From: Stigmatella ashevillena
GTDB taxonomy: Bacteria > Myxococcota > Myxococcia > Myxococcales > Myxococcaceae
Reading direction: 5' to 3'
Length of the DNA stretch: 64,000 nt
Assembly: GCF_028368975.1 (NCBI RefSeq)
Contig: NZ_JAQNDM010000002.1
Location: 4,520,425 to 4,584,424, forward strand
Shown here one piece after another: positions 19,820-28,504 of the stretch. A program made the position numbers and the translations under genes. Under the pieces are notes generated by a model. The model had not been told where the DNA came from. It did no database searches and was given only the letters and a program-made list of their open reading frames with translations. How positions within the stretch are numbered: position 1 is the stretch's first letter; every line of letters starts with the position of its first letter.

Positions 19820-21277
19820 ATGCTGCCGTGGAGGATGCTCTGGAAGGCTGAAGCCCTGTTCCTCGTGTTGCTGGTGGGGTGCGCAGGCACCCCTCGGGTC
19901 CCCTTCGTGGAGGACACCAGCCAGGGCAAAGCCGTCGTCTACATTCCCCGCACGGCGGACCTGCAACCGGTGGAACTGAAGGAAGCGGAGTTCCAGCAGG
20001 CCGTGAGTCGCCTCGCGCGCGAGGTGCGACTGACAGGCACGCCGCGCCAGACGGCGGAGAAGGCGTTTCAGATGGACCCGCAGAGCGGCCATTACCTCTA
20101 CCTTCAGCGGGATAAGAAGCTGGTGCCCGCAGGGGACGAGCCCTGGGACGGCACATTGACGAAAGAGGACTTGGCGCTGGCGGAACGCTATCGGCTCTGG
20201 TGCCAGAGCGCCTATCACTCCTACGGCGACTGTCTCGGGGGCGCGCTGGTGGCAGGGCGCTACCTGGACATGCAAGGCCGTTACGTCTGGGCGCTGGCGA
20301 TGAGCAAGAGCCCGGTGCTGGACGAGCTGAAGAAGGCGCTCGGAGCGATGGTGGAATTTCGCGCGCTCATCAGCGCGGCCCTGTGGACGTTGGGTTCCAT
20401 GCTGCTGATCCTGCTCCTCAATCCCGTGGCTCCGGCGCTGGTGGCGGCATTGGGCGTCGGGATGCTCCTGTATGTGGGCTATGACACGCTCCGCAACCTC
20501 GTGACGGGCTGGGGCGAGCTGACGGAGGCGGCGAAGGTCGCCACCACCTTCGAGGAGCTCCGCGAGGCGGGCGAGAGGTTCGGGAAGATCATCGGGCAAG
20601 AGTCCGCGCGCGCGTTCGCCCTGCTGCTGGTGGCGGCCATTGGCGCGACGGCGCAACGGTTCGCGGCGAAGGTGCCGACGCTGCCGGGCTCGGCGCAGGT
20701 GGCCATGCAGGCCGAGGGTCAGGCAGGAATCTGGCTGCCCGCGCTGGGGACGGTGGAGGAGATCGCGGTCAGTGCCGAGGGTGTCAGCATCACGCTGCCC
20801 GCAAACGCGGTGGCCATGGCGGCAAGACCCAGTCGCGGCAACGGCCCCTGCATCGAGACGCACCACATCGCCACCATCTGCAACGACAAGTCCACCGCAC
20901 GCGGGGGCATGTGGTCGCCGAGATTCCGGGAGATCTTCGCCAAAGCCGGAATGGCGCTGGATGATCCGGCGAACAAGATGCCCCTCGCGGGGCATTACGG
21001 GCCCCACCCCGAGCGATATCATCGAATCGTCCTCAATGAACTGCGCGACGCAACAGCGACCTGTCGCAGCGTCGTGGTGTGCCGAGAGAGACTGACGCGG
21101 GCCCTCAAACGACTGGCGGATCAGATCGCCACACCGGGAACAGAACGTCACCCGGCAGTAACCACGCTAAATGGAACCCATGCAGAGGCGCTTTTTCGAG
21201 CTATCCGACCACGTAGAACTCCCGCACCGCTGGGCTCTGGCGATGCCCAGGGACAGTCAGGGGCTCAAGGTGGATGA
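19820..21277 (+). CDS. SitA-like polymorphic toxin lipoprotein with C-terminal AHH nuclease domain
   Basis: A 485-aa lipoprotein: signal peptide with lipobox LLVGC (Cys21), an extracellular/periplasmic region, a long hydrophobic hairpin near 180-220 (LGSMLLILLLNPVAPAL...), and a C-terminal domain with ETHHIATICND (His348-His349) and later HYGPHPERYHR, matching AHH/HNH-type nuclease toxins. In myxobacteria such lipoproteins (SitA5/SitA6 type) are delivered to siblings by TraA/TraB outer-membrane exchange and kill recipients lacking the cognate immunity protein. The immunity gene overlaps the 3' end by 107 bp in another frame, and the last 30 or so residues look unstructured, so the stop may have been lost by a small frameshift. 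RBS GAAGGGG. Confidence 0.85.
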   Translation: MLPWRMLWKAEALFLVLLVGCAGTPRVPFVEDTSQGKAVVYIPRTADLQPVELKEAEFQQAVSRLAREVRLTGTPRQTAEKAFQMDPQSGHYLYLQRDKKLVPAGDEPWDGTLTKEDLALAERYRLWCQSAYHSYGDCLGGALVAGRYLDMQGRYVWALAMSKSPVLDELKKALGAMVEFRALISAALWTLGSMLLILLLNPVAPALVAALGVGMLLYVGYDTLRNLVTGWGELTEAAKVATTFEELREAGERFGKIIGQESARAFALLLVAAIGATAQRFAAKVPTLPGSAQVAMQAEGQAGIWLPALGTVEEIAVSAEGVSITLPANAVAMAARPSRGNGPCIETHHIATICNDKSTARGGMWSPRFREIFAKAGMALDDPANKMPLAGHYGPHPERYHRIVLNELRDATATCRSVVVCRERLTRALKRLADQIATPGTERHPAVTTLNGTHAEALFRAIRPRRTPAPLGSGDAQGQSGAQGG

Positions 21278-21743
21278 CGACCAGTTCATGCGCGGAACGC
21301 CCGTCCACATCAAGGAACAGTTGAGCATTCCCGTCGAGATCTCGGGGACGTCGCTGGACTTCACGGAGGCGGGCATCATGATCCCGGTGGTCCATGTTCG
21401 GATCGCATCCCTGTTCGCGGAGCTGGCCCCAAATGATGTGCAACTGCTCCCCGTGGAGGTGGAGGGTCAACCGGATCAGTACCTCATCCTCGTTGCCACG
21501 CGCCTCATCCGCTGTATCAACGAGACAGCGTCTCGGATCCAGCTCTGGACTCATGAAGACGGGCTCCCAGACATGGTCGGTCGTTATGCCTCCGTGCGTG
21601 ACATGCGCATCGACAAAGCCAAGGTGGGAAGCGCCCAGGTGTTCCGGTGCGAGGGATGGACAGGCCCACTGATTGTCTCCGGGGAGATCAAGGACGCATT
21701 GGAGCGCATGGGGGCCACAGGCACAAGGTTCGAGGAGGTCTAA
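21171..21743 (+). CDS. Imm11-family (DUF1629) immunity protein
   Basis: A 190-aa cytoplasmic protein with the layout of Imm11/DUF1629 immunity proteins: RRFFELSDHVELPHRWAL at the N-terminus, a beta-rich centre, and the C-terminal pattern PLIVSGEIKDALERMGATGTRFEEV. A second ATG at 21180 is equally plausible as start. It begins inside the 3' end of the toxin gene, so the two are cotranscribed and probably translationally coupled, as expected for a toxin and its antidote. Presumably it binds and neutralises the AHH nuclease of the upstream lipoprotein; this pairing is inferred from order, not shown by sequence. Confidence 0.85.
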   Translation: MEPMQRRFFELSDHVELPHRWALAMPRDSQGLKVDDDQFMRGTPVHIKEQLSIPVEISGTSLDFTEAGIMIPVVHVRIASLFAELAPNDVQLLPVEVEGQPDQYLILVATRLIRCINETASRIQLWTHEDGLPDMVGRYASVRDMRIDKAKVGSAQVFRCEGWTGPLIVSGEIKDALERMGATGTRFEEV

Positions 21744-21816
21744 ACTCTGGGCACTGAGGGTAGCGCCCGATTTGGGCGCGCGATGGTTTTCCACCACCAC
21801 GGTGGAGGGGAGCTTC

Positions 21817-23160
21817 ATGGAAACCTTGGTTCGCATCGCGGAGGGCCTCGGCCGCTTCTCGGCACGCTTCGTGCCCAGTGCCTTCGCCATCGCGGTGTTG
21901 CTCAGCCTGCTGACCATGGGAATGGCCATGGGGTGGGCGAGGGCCGCGCCCGAGGCGGTGCTGGGCGGTTGGGGCAGCGGTTTCTGGGAACTGCTCACCT
22001 TCTCCATGCAGATGGCGCTGGTGATGTTCACCGGCTACCTGCTGGCGCTCACCGCGCCGGTGCGCAAGGGGCTGGAATGGCTGGCCGGGCTCGCCAAGGG
22101 ACCGCGCGGCGCGGTGGCGCTGATGGCGTTCGTCTCCATGGCGCTGGCGTACCTCAACTGGGGCCTGTCCCTGGTGGCAAGCGCCATGCTGGTGCGCTTC
22201 GTGGTGCGGAGGCGGCCGGAGGTGGACTACCGGCTGCTGGTGGCGTGCGCCTACTTCGGGCTGGGGGCCACCTGGCACTCGGGGCTGTCCGCCTCGGCGC
22301 CGCTGCTCGTCGCCACGCCGGGACACTTCCTGGAAAAACAGCTCGGGGTGCTGTCCATCGACCGGACGCTCTTCTCACCCTTCAACCTGGGCCTCACGGT
22401 GGCGGTGGTGGCGGGGCTGACGCTGCTGGCGTGGGCGCTGCACCCGAAGCCTGAAAACACGGTGCGCGTGGACCCGGCCGTGCTGGAAAAGCTGGGAGAC
22501 TTCGTGCCGCCAGAGCGCCCGGCGGACCGGAGCCTCGCGGTGTGGCTGGACCACACGCGGTGGCTCAACCTCGTGTTCGGGGTGCTGGGGCTGTTGTGGT
22601 TCGCGAGGCACCTGGCGCTCAATGGCGGCTGGAGGGCCCTGAACCTCAACGTGGTGAACTTCCTGTTCCTGGTGCTGGCGGTGCTACTGCACGGGACACC
22701 CGCGCGGCTGATCAAGGCGAGCGAGGAGGCCGGAGGCGTGCTGCACGGCATCGTCCTCCAGTTCCCGCTGTACGCGGGCATCTATGGCATCTTCAAGACG
22801 ACGGGGCTGACGGATCAGATTGGCGAGCTGTTCGTCTCGATGTCCACGAAGGAGACATTCCCCGCCGTCGTCTACCTTTACAGCGGGGTGGTGAACTACT
22901 TCGTCCCCTCGGGAGGCTCGAAGTGGGCCATCGAGGCGCCGTATCTGTTGAACGCGGCAGGAACGCTGGGCGTGGCACCCGAGAAAGTGGTGCTGGCCTA
23001 TGCGTGGGGAGACATGGCCACGGACCTCATCCAGCCGTTCTGGGCACTGCCCCTGCTGACGGTGGCCCGGCTGGAGTTCAAAGACATCCTCGGGTTCCTC
23101 CTGCTGGCGTTCCTGCTCTATTTGCCTTTTGTCACCGCGGCCTTCTTCCTCTTCGGGTGA
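21817..23160 (+). CDS. atoE: AtoE-type short-chain fatty acid transporter
   Basis: Start ATG 21817 with a strong GGTGGAGGGGAG upstream gives 447 aa; the longer frame upstream overlaps the immunity gene and is not real. The protein has about ten or more membrane helices and the AtoE/TIGR00366 features, including the region YSGVVNYFVPSGGSKWAIEAP and the later GDMATDLIQPFWALPLL. The family imports short-chain fatty acids such as acetoacetate or butyrate. It stands alone here; no acyl-CoA enzymes are adjacent. Confidence 0.88.
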   Translation: METLVRIAEGLGRFSARFVPSAFAIAVLLSLLTMGMAMGWARAAPEAVLGGWGSGFWELLTFSMQMALVMFTGYLLALTAPVRKGLEWLAGLAKGPRGAVALMAFVSMALAYLNWGLSLVASAMLVRFVVRRRPEVDYRLLVACAYFGLGATWHSGLSASAPLLVATPGHFLEKQLGVLSIDRTLFSPFNLGLTVAVVAGLTLLAWALHPKPENTVRVDPAVLEKLGDFVPPERPADRSLAVWLDHTRWLNLVFGVLGLLWFARHLALNGGWRALNLNVVNFLFLVLAVLLHGTPARLIKASEEAGGVLHGIVLQFPLYAGIYGIFKTTGLTDQIGELFVSMSTKETFPAVVYLYSGVVNYFVPSGGSKWAIEAPYLLNAAGTLGVAPEKVVLAYAWGDMATDLIQPFWALPLLTVARLEFKDILGFLLLAFLLYLPFVTAAFFLFG

Positions 23161-23166
23161 GCCCGC

Positions 23167-23189
23167 GGGGCGTCCTGCTCAGACGCCCC
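23167..23189. terminator. Hairpin between convergent genes
   Basis: A perfect 8-bp stem, GGGGCGTC pairing with GACGCCCC across a 7-base loop, sits in the 42-bp space between the AtoE gene and the convergent lipoprotein gene. There is no T-tract on either side. It is probably a bidirectional transcription stop or barrier, inferred from position. Confidence 0.45.
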
Positions 23190-23202
23190 ACAGGCCTCTC
23201 CG

Positions 23203-25017
23203 CTACCAGGGGCAGTCGACGACCTCGACGGTGCGCGTGACGGGCGTGGCGCTGTTTCCGCCACTGTCGGTCAGCGTGTAGGTCACCGTATAGGTGCCCT
23301 CCCCCCAGCCATTCACCTCGCCCGTGTGCCACACCTGGGCCGCGAGGTTGCCGTAGCAGGCATCCTTCGCCTCCACACCGGGGTCCACCCACTGGCTGCC
23401 GCACGTGTGCGTGGACACGGCCGGGCCCTTGAGCGTCAGCGTCGGGGGCGTCTGATCCTCCACCACCACGGTCCGGATGGCATGGGCGGAGCCCGTGGAA
23501 TCCCAGGCCGCGTACGAGACGGAGTAGGTACCCTCCGCGCCCGTGTTCGGGCCCGAGCCGAAGGAGTCACTGCCCGAGTTGTACGCCGTCACGGACAGCG
23601 GGGACCCGCAGCTGGTGAACGCCTGGGCGCCCGGGTCCACATACGGCCCCGAGCCGCACTCCAAGGTCAGCGTCGCCGCGCCGTTGAGGCTCACGGCCGG
23701 CTGCCCCGCGGTGCATGCCTCTACCTGCACGTCCGAGACGAGGCGCACCTGGATGCGGGAATAGCTCGTTGATGGCCCGTACTGCTTGTAAGCCACCGCC
23801 TTCTCGGCCGTTCCCAGGGAGGCGAACGCGGGCCGCTCCGTGCTCGGGGTGGTCGCCAGCGTGTGCTCCGCGTCAGGCGTCACCACCCCATCGGGGAGTA
23901 CCCGGGTGCTGACGAGCTGGGCAACCCCGTTGCGCGTGGCATGGTAGGTGACGCGGAAGCTCTGCGCGTCGGCACTCACGACGGCCGGCGAGGTGGCGCC
24001 CTCGCCCACGAGGAAGCTCGTGTCGCCGAACGGCTGTCCTTTCACCTGTGACAACCTCACCCGCCGGGCCTTCACGATGCCACCGGCCTCGTTCCAGACC
24101 ACGAGGAAGGTGTTGCCATCGTAAGCATAGGCAATCGCCGGGTTGCTGCCCCCCGACTCCGCCACGGTGAAGGTCAGAATCGCCAGGGGGACAGTCCCGG
24201 AGAACCAGCCCACGACGATCTTCCCCTGAGAACCCTCGGCCCAGACCCCCAGGGAGTCGCTCCCCGAGCCCGCGGCCAACTGAGGGTTGAAGACATTCGA
24301 AGTCACCAGGAAGCTCGAGGGGGTCAGGAGCTGGCCAGCGGGGCTCACATAGGCCCCATAGAGCCCCCAGTTCGGGTAGACCAGGGTCTCCCAGAGGACC
24401 AGGTAGTTTGTGCCATTGAAGACCACCGTGGGGCGGCGGGTATCGTCGGAATTGGCGATGGTGCTGATGAAAATGGGGTTGCTGTCGACCACCGCTCCAT
24501 CCGACGCCCTCACCCGCTTCCCGTAGATGTCCTCTCTGTAGGAGTAGTTGCTGGGCACGCGCTTGCTGTAGACCACCAGGAAGTGGGTTCCATCGAAGGT
24601 GACCGCGGGCTCCTTCACGCTTCCAAGGGGAATGGGCTGCGCGTCGATGTTGAGGGGGGCAGCATCCAGCACCACTCCGTCGGAGGCCCGCACCCGCGCC
24701 GCGACGAGTTGGCTGGTGGAGCCGATGTATTCATTCCACACCACGAGGTAGACGCCATTGCCAGCCGCCAGGACGGGCGTCACCTGGTCCTGCGTGGCGA
24801 AGGGGTGGATCGGCGGAACGCTGATCTCCGCAGAGGTGGTGAGAGCGCTGGACGCCACCGTTCCATGGGACGGCAGGGGAGCGGCGCTCGAATCACTGGC
24901 AGGGACCGAGTCGACGGGAGGGGTAGGGCCGCAAGCCGAGAGTGTGCCCAACAAGGCACATAACGCGACGGTGCACGACAGCCGGGGGGTGTTGACGAGA
25001 GGGGGGATGGTTTTCAT
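23203..25017 (-). CDS. Secreted lipoprotein with propeller-like repeats and two DUF5011 Ig-like domains
   Basis: A 604-aa protein with a lipoprotein signal (LGTLSACG). From about residue 75 to 425 it contains irregular 50-60-residue repeats with the recurring core G-x-x-FLVVW/Y (VYLVVWNEY, THFLVVYSKR, TNYLVLWETL, NTFLVVWNEA), suggesting a beta-propeller. The C-terminus has two tandem domains, each starting with a Cys and a PYVDPG/QWVDPG motif and ending in GTYSVSY or GTYTVTY, typical of DUF5011 cadherin-like folds. It is likely surface exposed or secreted, role unknown. The stop lies 42 bp from the convergent transporter gene. Confidence 0.85.
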   Translation of the reverse strand: MKTIPPLVNTPRLSCTVALCALLGTLSACGPTPPVDSVPASDSSAAPLPSHGTVASSALTTSAEISVPPIHPFATQDQVTPVLAAGNGVYLVVWNEYIGSTSQLVAARVRASDGVVLDAAPLNIDAQPIPLGSVKEPAVTFDGTHFLVVYSKRVPSNYSYREDIYGKRVRASDGAVVDSNPIFISTIANSDDTRRPTVVFNGTNYLVLWETLVYPNWGLYGAYVSPAGQLLTPSSFLVTSNVFNPQLAAGSGSDSLGVWAEGSQGKIVVGWFSGTVPLAILTFTVAESGGSNPAIAYAYDGNTFLVVWNEAGGIVKARRVRLSQVKGQPFGDTSFLVGEGATSPAVVSADAQSFRVTYHATRNGVAQLVSTRVLPDGVVTPDAEHTLATTPSTERPAFASLGTAEKAVAYKQYGPSTSYSRIQVRLVSDVQVEACTAGQPAVSLNGAATLTLECGSGPYVDPGAQAFTSCGSPLSVTAYNSGSDSFGSGPNTGAEGTYSVSYAAWDSTGSAHAIRTVVVEDQTPPTLTLKGPAVSTHTCGSQWVDPGVEAKDACYGNLAAQVWHTGEVNGWGEGTYTVTYTLTDSGGNSATPVTRTVEVVDCPW

Positions 25018-25136
25018 TGCCGTCCTGGGGGATTCGCTCGCCAGACACGAGCGAAGGGCATCTGCTGCCCCGGTTAAATTATGACGTCATTGTTCTTGAG
25101 AGTCATTAGCAGAATGAGCAGCACCTCCGCTGGGCC

Positions 25137-26003
25137 TCACGGGCGCGCCGCGAGGCGCTTCTTGCGCCGCTTCCGGGCAGGGGGCTCGAACACGGTGAGG
25201 CGCTCCCGCCACGTCTGAATATCTTCCCCGTGCGTGCCCCCGTAGTGGCCCCGTTGGTAGTTCTCCAGACAGCGGGCCAGGTTGCGGTGCTCGCTGGCGC
25301 CCCGGCTCTCGCCCTCGAGCGCGCGGACCTCATCTCCATGGCTGAGATGAACGATGCGGCCATGCCGCCGCTGCTTCAGGCCCAGCGCCAATTGCAAACG
25401 CACCAGCAAATCCAGATCCTCCCAACCCCAGCCAAAGAGATCCGAGTTCATCCCATTCACCGCTTCGAAATGCTTGCGGCGCAGCAACACCATGCCCGGA
25501 CCACCATGGCTGCCGTCGCGCAGGTTCAGGCAGTGGGTGTCCACGAAGGCGGTGCGGCCCTTCGTGTCCACGAAGCTCATGGCGTAGGACAGCTCGTGCA
25601 GGTACGTGCTCCGCTCGGGTGCGGGCCGCTCGGATTCGAAGACGGGCTCCACCGTCAGGAAGTGCTTCGTGCCCAGCTTCTTCAAGGACTCGCCCAGGAA
25701 GTCCCCCCTCAGCACCACGTCCGCATCGAGAAAGAAGAGGCGGTCGGACCGGGCCATCGCCGCCCCGATGTTGAGGGCCAGGGACTTGTTGAACGCGGTG
25801 CCCGGCAGCTCCACCCCGCGCAGGCCGGGAAAGCGCCGGGCACTCAGCAGCCTCCGGAACGTCTTCGGAGCGCCCCCACAGCTCACCACCAGCACCTCAT
25901 AGGCGTTCGCGACGAAGACGCGGCGGTTGCGCTGGAGCGTGACGCCCAGCTCGGGCCGATCTCTCCAGGGGATGATGATGGACAGGGGGGGACGGGCAAG
26001 CAT
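25137..26003 (-). CDS. Glycosyltransferase (GT-A, galactosyltransferase-like)
   Basis: I choose the second Met (MLARPPLSIIIPW) as start, 288 aa; an ATG six codons upstream is possible. The N-terminus SIIIPWRDRPELG is a GT2-type nucleotide-sugar fold. The DxD-like motif is FFLDADVV and the acceptor region GWGWEDLDLLVRL resembles the C-terminal domain of galactosyltransferases. A Lys/Arg-rich tail (PPARKRRKKRLAARP) ends the protein. It probably adds a sugar to a polysaccharide or glycolipid; donor and acceptor are not evident. No other polysaccharide gene is adjacent. Confidence 0.85.
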   Translation of the reverse strand: MLARPPLSIIIPWRDRPELGVTLQRNRRVFVANAYEVLVVSCGGAPKTFRRLLSARRFPGLRGVELPGTAFNKSLALNIGAAMARSDRLFFLDADVVLRGDFLGESLKKLGTKHFLTVEPVFESERPAPERSTYLHELSYAMSFVDTKGRTAFVDTHCLNLRDGSHGGPGMVLLRRKHFEAVNGMNSDLFGWGWEDLDLLVRLQLALGLKQRRHGRIVHLSHGDEVRALEGESRGASEHRNLARCLENYQRGHYGGTHGEDIQTWRERLTVFEPPARKRRKKRLAARP

Positions 26004-26121
26004 CCGCGGGGACCAAGTCACGGGGTCCCCGCCCCGTCAATCGCCGCACAGGGGGGGGAGTTCCGGTCCGCGCGCGTGTGGGATATGAGCCAGCCCCTCA
26101 CCCTCAAAGGGATGGATTCTC

Positions 26122-26640
26122 ATGAAGAAGATGCTGACCCGGAGCGTGGTGTGTGCGGCGCTGGCCCTGTCCTCTGGCGCCCTGGCCCAGGATGCGGAGC
26201 CCGCCGCGGCGCCCGAGACCGCCCCCGTGAACAAGCCGAGCGCCGAGGCCGTGAAGGACACCTGGAACTACTTCTACAAGGGCAAGGACCAGGGCCCCGT
26301 CCTCGTCGAGGCCAAGATCTGCACCGAGGTGGCCAAGGACGGCCCCAACAAGTTCGACTGCATCACCGAGGTGGACCCCGCGGTGGGCGTGAAGGCCAAC
26401 GCCACGGGCCTGATGCTGTGGCAGTCCTACCTCGTCCCCCAGGGCGCCGTCGTCGAGGACATCATGGTCCAGACCAAGCAGGGCACCACCGTGCGGGAGA
26501 CCAAGGACGTGAAGCTCAAGGGCGAGGGCTGGCGCACCCGCCAGTGGACCGGCCTGCGGCTCAACAAACCCGGAAGTTGGACAATCGCCATTCTCCGGGG
26601 AGATCAAGTCCTCCAGGAGATCCAGGTCAAAGTGAATTAA
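26122..26640 (+). CDS. Secreted hypothetical protein, 172 aa
   Basis: An N-terminal signal peptide (MKKMLTRSVVCAALALSSGALAQ) with a likely cleavage after ALA, then an Ala/Pro-rich linker and a compact beta-rich domain with two Cys (KICTEV, FDCITEV). Short repeats of the Lys-Gly type and the ending WTIAILRGDQVLQEIQVKV suggest an immunoglobulin-like or OMP-chaperone-like fold, but I do not recognise the family. It is preceded by 118 bp, divergent from the glycosyltransferase gene. It is probably periplasmic. Confidence 0.72.
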   Translation: MKKMLTRSVVCAALALSSGALAQDAEPAAAPETAPVNKPSAEAVKDTWNYFYKGKDQGPVLVEAKICTEVAKDGPNKFDCITEVDPAVGVKANATGLMLWQSYLVPQGAVVEDIMVQTKQGTTVRETKDVKLKGEGWRTRQWTGLRLNKPGSWTIAILRGDQVLQEIQVKVN

Positions 26641-26706
26641 ACCACGCTCCCCGGACTCAGGCGTTCTCCTGAGCACGCCTGCCTGCCCTGAGGGACGCTT
26701 CCCCTG

Positions 26707-26732
26707 GGGCGAAACCGTTCTTTTTTTCGCCC
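26707..26732. terminator. Candidate hairpin after the secreted 172-aa protein gene
   Basis: GGGCGAAA pairs with TTTCGCCC around a T-rich loop, about 65 bp after the stop. A second smaller hairpin (CTCAGG/CCTGAG, 26656-26673) precedes it. The run of seven T lies in the loop and 3' arm rather than after the stem, so termination is only a possibility. Confidence 0.3.
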
Positions 26733-26919
26733 TGCCATACGGAAAACTTTGCAGGTTCAGCAAACCTCAAGCCCCTCCCGGAAGGCCGGCTTTGCGCCCC
26801 TCTTCCGAGCGGAGTCCGCGCCCCGGTGAGGGTGGCAATCGCCTTGCAATGAAGCCCTTCGCACGGTTCGAAGGGCAGGGGCTGTTGGGCGGGCAGGCGG
26901 GGTGGGCAGGGGTTCGGGG

Positions 26920-28302
26920 ATGGTGGGTCGGGTTCGGGGATGGGGCGGGGTGTTCGCGGCAGGGTGGCTCCTCGCGGGATGCGAGAAACCGCCCCCTATC
27001 GCGGCGGAGGGGGGAACGGGTCTCGAGGAAGCACGGGCCGTTGCCGGTGAGGGCATGGGGGCCATGGCAGGTTCGCGGGCGCTGGCGCTGGGGGTCAGCC
27101 AGGCGCTCCGGGCCGCGGTGGCACCCGATGGGGACGTCCTCCTGGTGGCGGACTACGAGAGGCCGGTGAGCCTGGGCGGGAAGCCCCTGCCCTTCGAACG
27201 TGGAGTTTCAGGGCCTCATGTGCTTGTGGCGCGCCTCTCCGCGGAGGGAGCGCTGCGCTGGGCACAGGGGTGGGTTCCCACCGGAGCCGGCGCCGTGCGC
27301 GCCCAGGTGGGCGCCGTGGCCGTGGAGCCGGATGGGAGCCTCGTGCTGGCAGGCACCTCCGCGGGCTTCCAGCTGGGCCAGAACTGGCTGTCCGAGGGCC
27401 CCTTCCTGGTGCGGCTGTCCCCCGAGGGACTTCTCCAGTGGGCGCGCACCTTCCCAGGCGAAGGCCCCTTCACGGTGGCGGCGCTGGCGGTGGAGCCCTC
27501 TTCCGGAGACGTGGTGATGACGGGGGACTTCGGCGGCCAGAGGGACTTCGGCGGCGGCCGCCATGGCGTGCCCGTGGACCGGTTCGGCGCCTTCGTGGCG
27601 CGCTTCACCGCGGCGGGACAGCCCGGCTGGAGCCGCGTGCTGGGGGGCTCCCAGGGGGATGTCTCCGCCCGGGCCGTGGCAGTGGACAGCACCGGGGACG
27701 TGGTGGTGGCGGGGAGTTACTCGGGCGCGGTGAGCCTGGGCGGCGCCACGTTCGCCACCGTCCTGCCCCGAACCCCCTATGTTCTCAAACTGTCCGCCGA
27801 GGGCACCCACCTGTGGAGCCACGATGTGCCGGGCGCCGAGGGCACGGCCCAGGCGGTGGCCGTGGGGTCCGATCGCGTCTTCGTGGCCGGCACCTACACC
27901 GGCCGCTTCTTCTTCCAGGACGGCACTTTCCAGTCTGACTGGCAGGATGGATTCCTGGTGGCGTACGGCGCGGAAGGCCAGTCGCGCTGGGCGCGCTCCT
28001 TTGCCGCCTCGGCCACGGCGCTGGCCACCGATGGCGCGGGCCAGGTGCTGGTGGCAGGCGAGCACGACGGCGGCAGCGACTGGGGGCCCGGCGGGGGGGC
28101 GGGGCTCTACGTCAGCAAGCTGCTGCCCGAGGATGGCACGTCTGTCTGGTCTCGCGGCTTCACGGGGAAGGGAGAGCCCCGGGCCAGCACCCTTGGAATT
28201 GACGCAACCGGCCATGCGGTGGTGGCCGGCAGCCTGGTCCAAGCACGGGGGGCCCAGCAACTGCCTTCCCGGGAGGGCTTCCTCGTGCGGCTGCGGCCCT
28301 GA
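26920..28302 (+). CDS. Secreted lipoprotein with beta-propeller repeats
   Basis: Start chosen at ATG 26920 (a GTG six codons upstream also fits), 460 aa. The signal peptide ends in LLAGC, a clear lipobox. The mature part is built of about 50-residue repeats with cores such as GDVLLVADYERPVSLGG, GSLVLAGTSAGFQLG, GDVVMTGDFGGQRDFGG and GDVVVAGSYSGAVSLGG: seven or so blades of an SBBP/NHL-like propeller. Similar proteins are numerous in myxobacteria and are exported to the surface; the function is unknown. Confidence 0.82.
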   Translation: MVGRVRGWGGVFAAGWLLAGCEKPPPIAAEGGTGLEEARAVAGEGMGAMAGSRALALGVSQALRAAVAPDGDVLLVADYERPVSLGGKPLPFERGVSGPHVLVARLSAEGALRWAQGWVPTGAGAVRAQVGAVAVEPDGSLVLAGTSAGFQLGQNWLSEGPFLVRLSPEGLLQWARTFPGEGPFTVAALAVEPSSGDVVMTGDFGGQRDFGGGRHGVPVDRFGAFVARFTAAGQPGWSRVLGGSQGDVSARAVAVDSTGDVVVAGSYSGAVSLGGATFATVLPRTPYVLKLSAEGTHLWSHDVPGAEGTAQAVAVGSDRVFVAGTYTGRFFFQDGTFQSDWQDGFLVAYGAEGQSRWARSFAASATALATDGAGQVLVAGEHDGGSDWGPGGGAGLYVSKLLPEDGTSVWSRGFTGKGEPRASTLGIDATGHAVVAGSLVQARGAQQLPSREGFLVRLRP

Positions 28303-28504
28303 GTCCCCTTCCGCGGACTGCTGCACAGGCGACGTTCGTGGAATTCGACTTCTCTACCGTGCCCGTGCTAATCGGCCGCGGCCTTCTGGTTTGTGCTGCG
28401 GCCAGAAGGGCGAGGCTGCGCTGAAGCGTCGGCGTGCGGTGCTCCCGCTCGCAGGCGGCCAACCCCTCGATTCTCCCCCGAGTCTCTTGAGGAGTTGCAT
28501 ACCC

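Noticed and set aside
27779-28504. N-terminal extension of the pyrophosphatase frame
   Set aside because: It overlaps the propeller lipoprotein in another frame. The strong GAGGAG before ATG 28505 and the family N-terminus fix the start.
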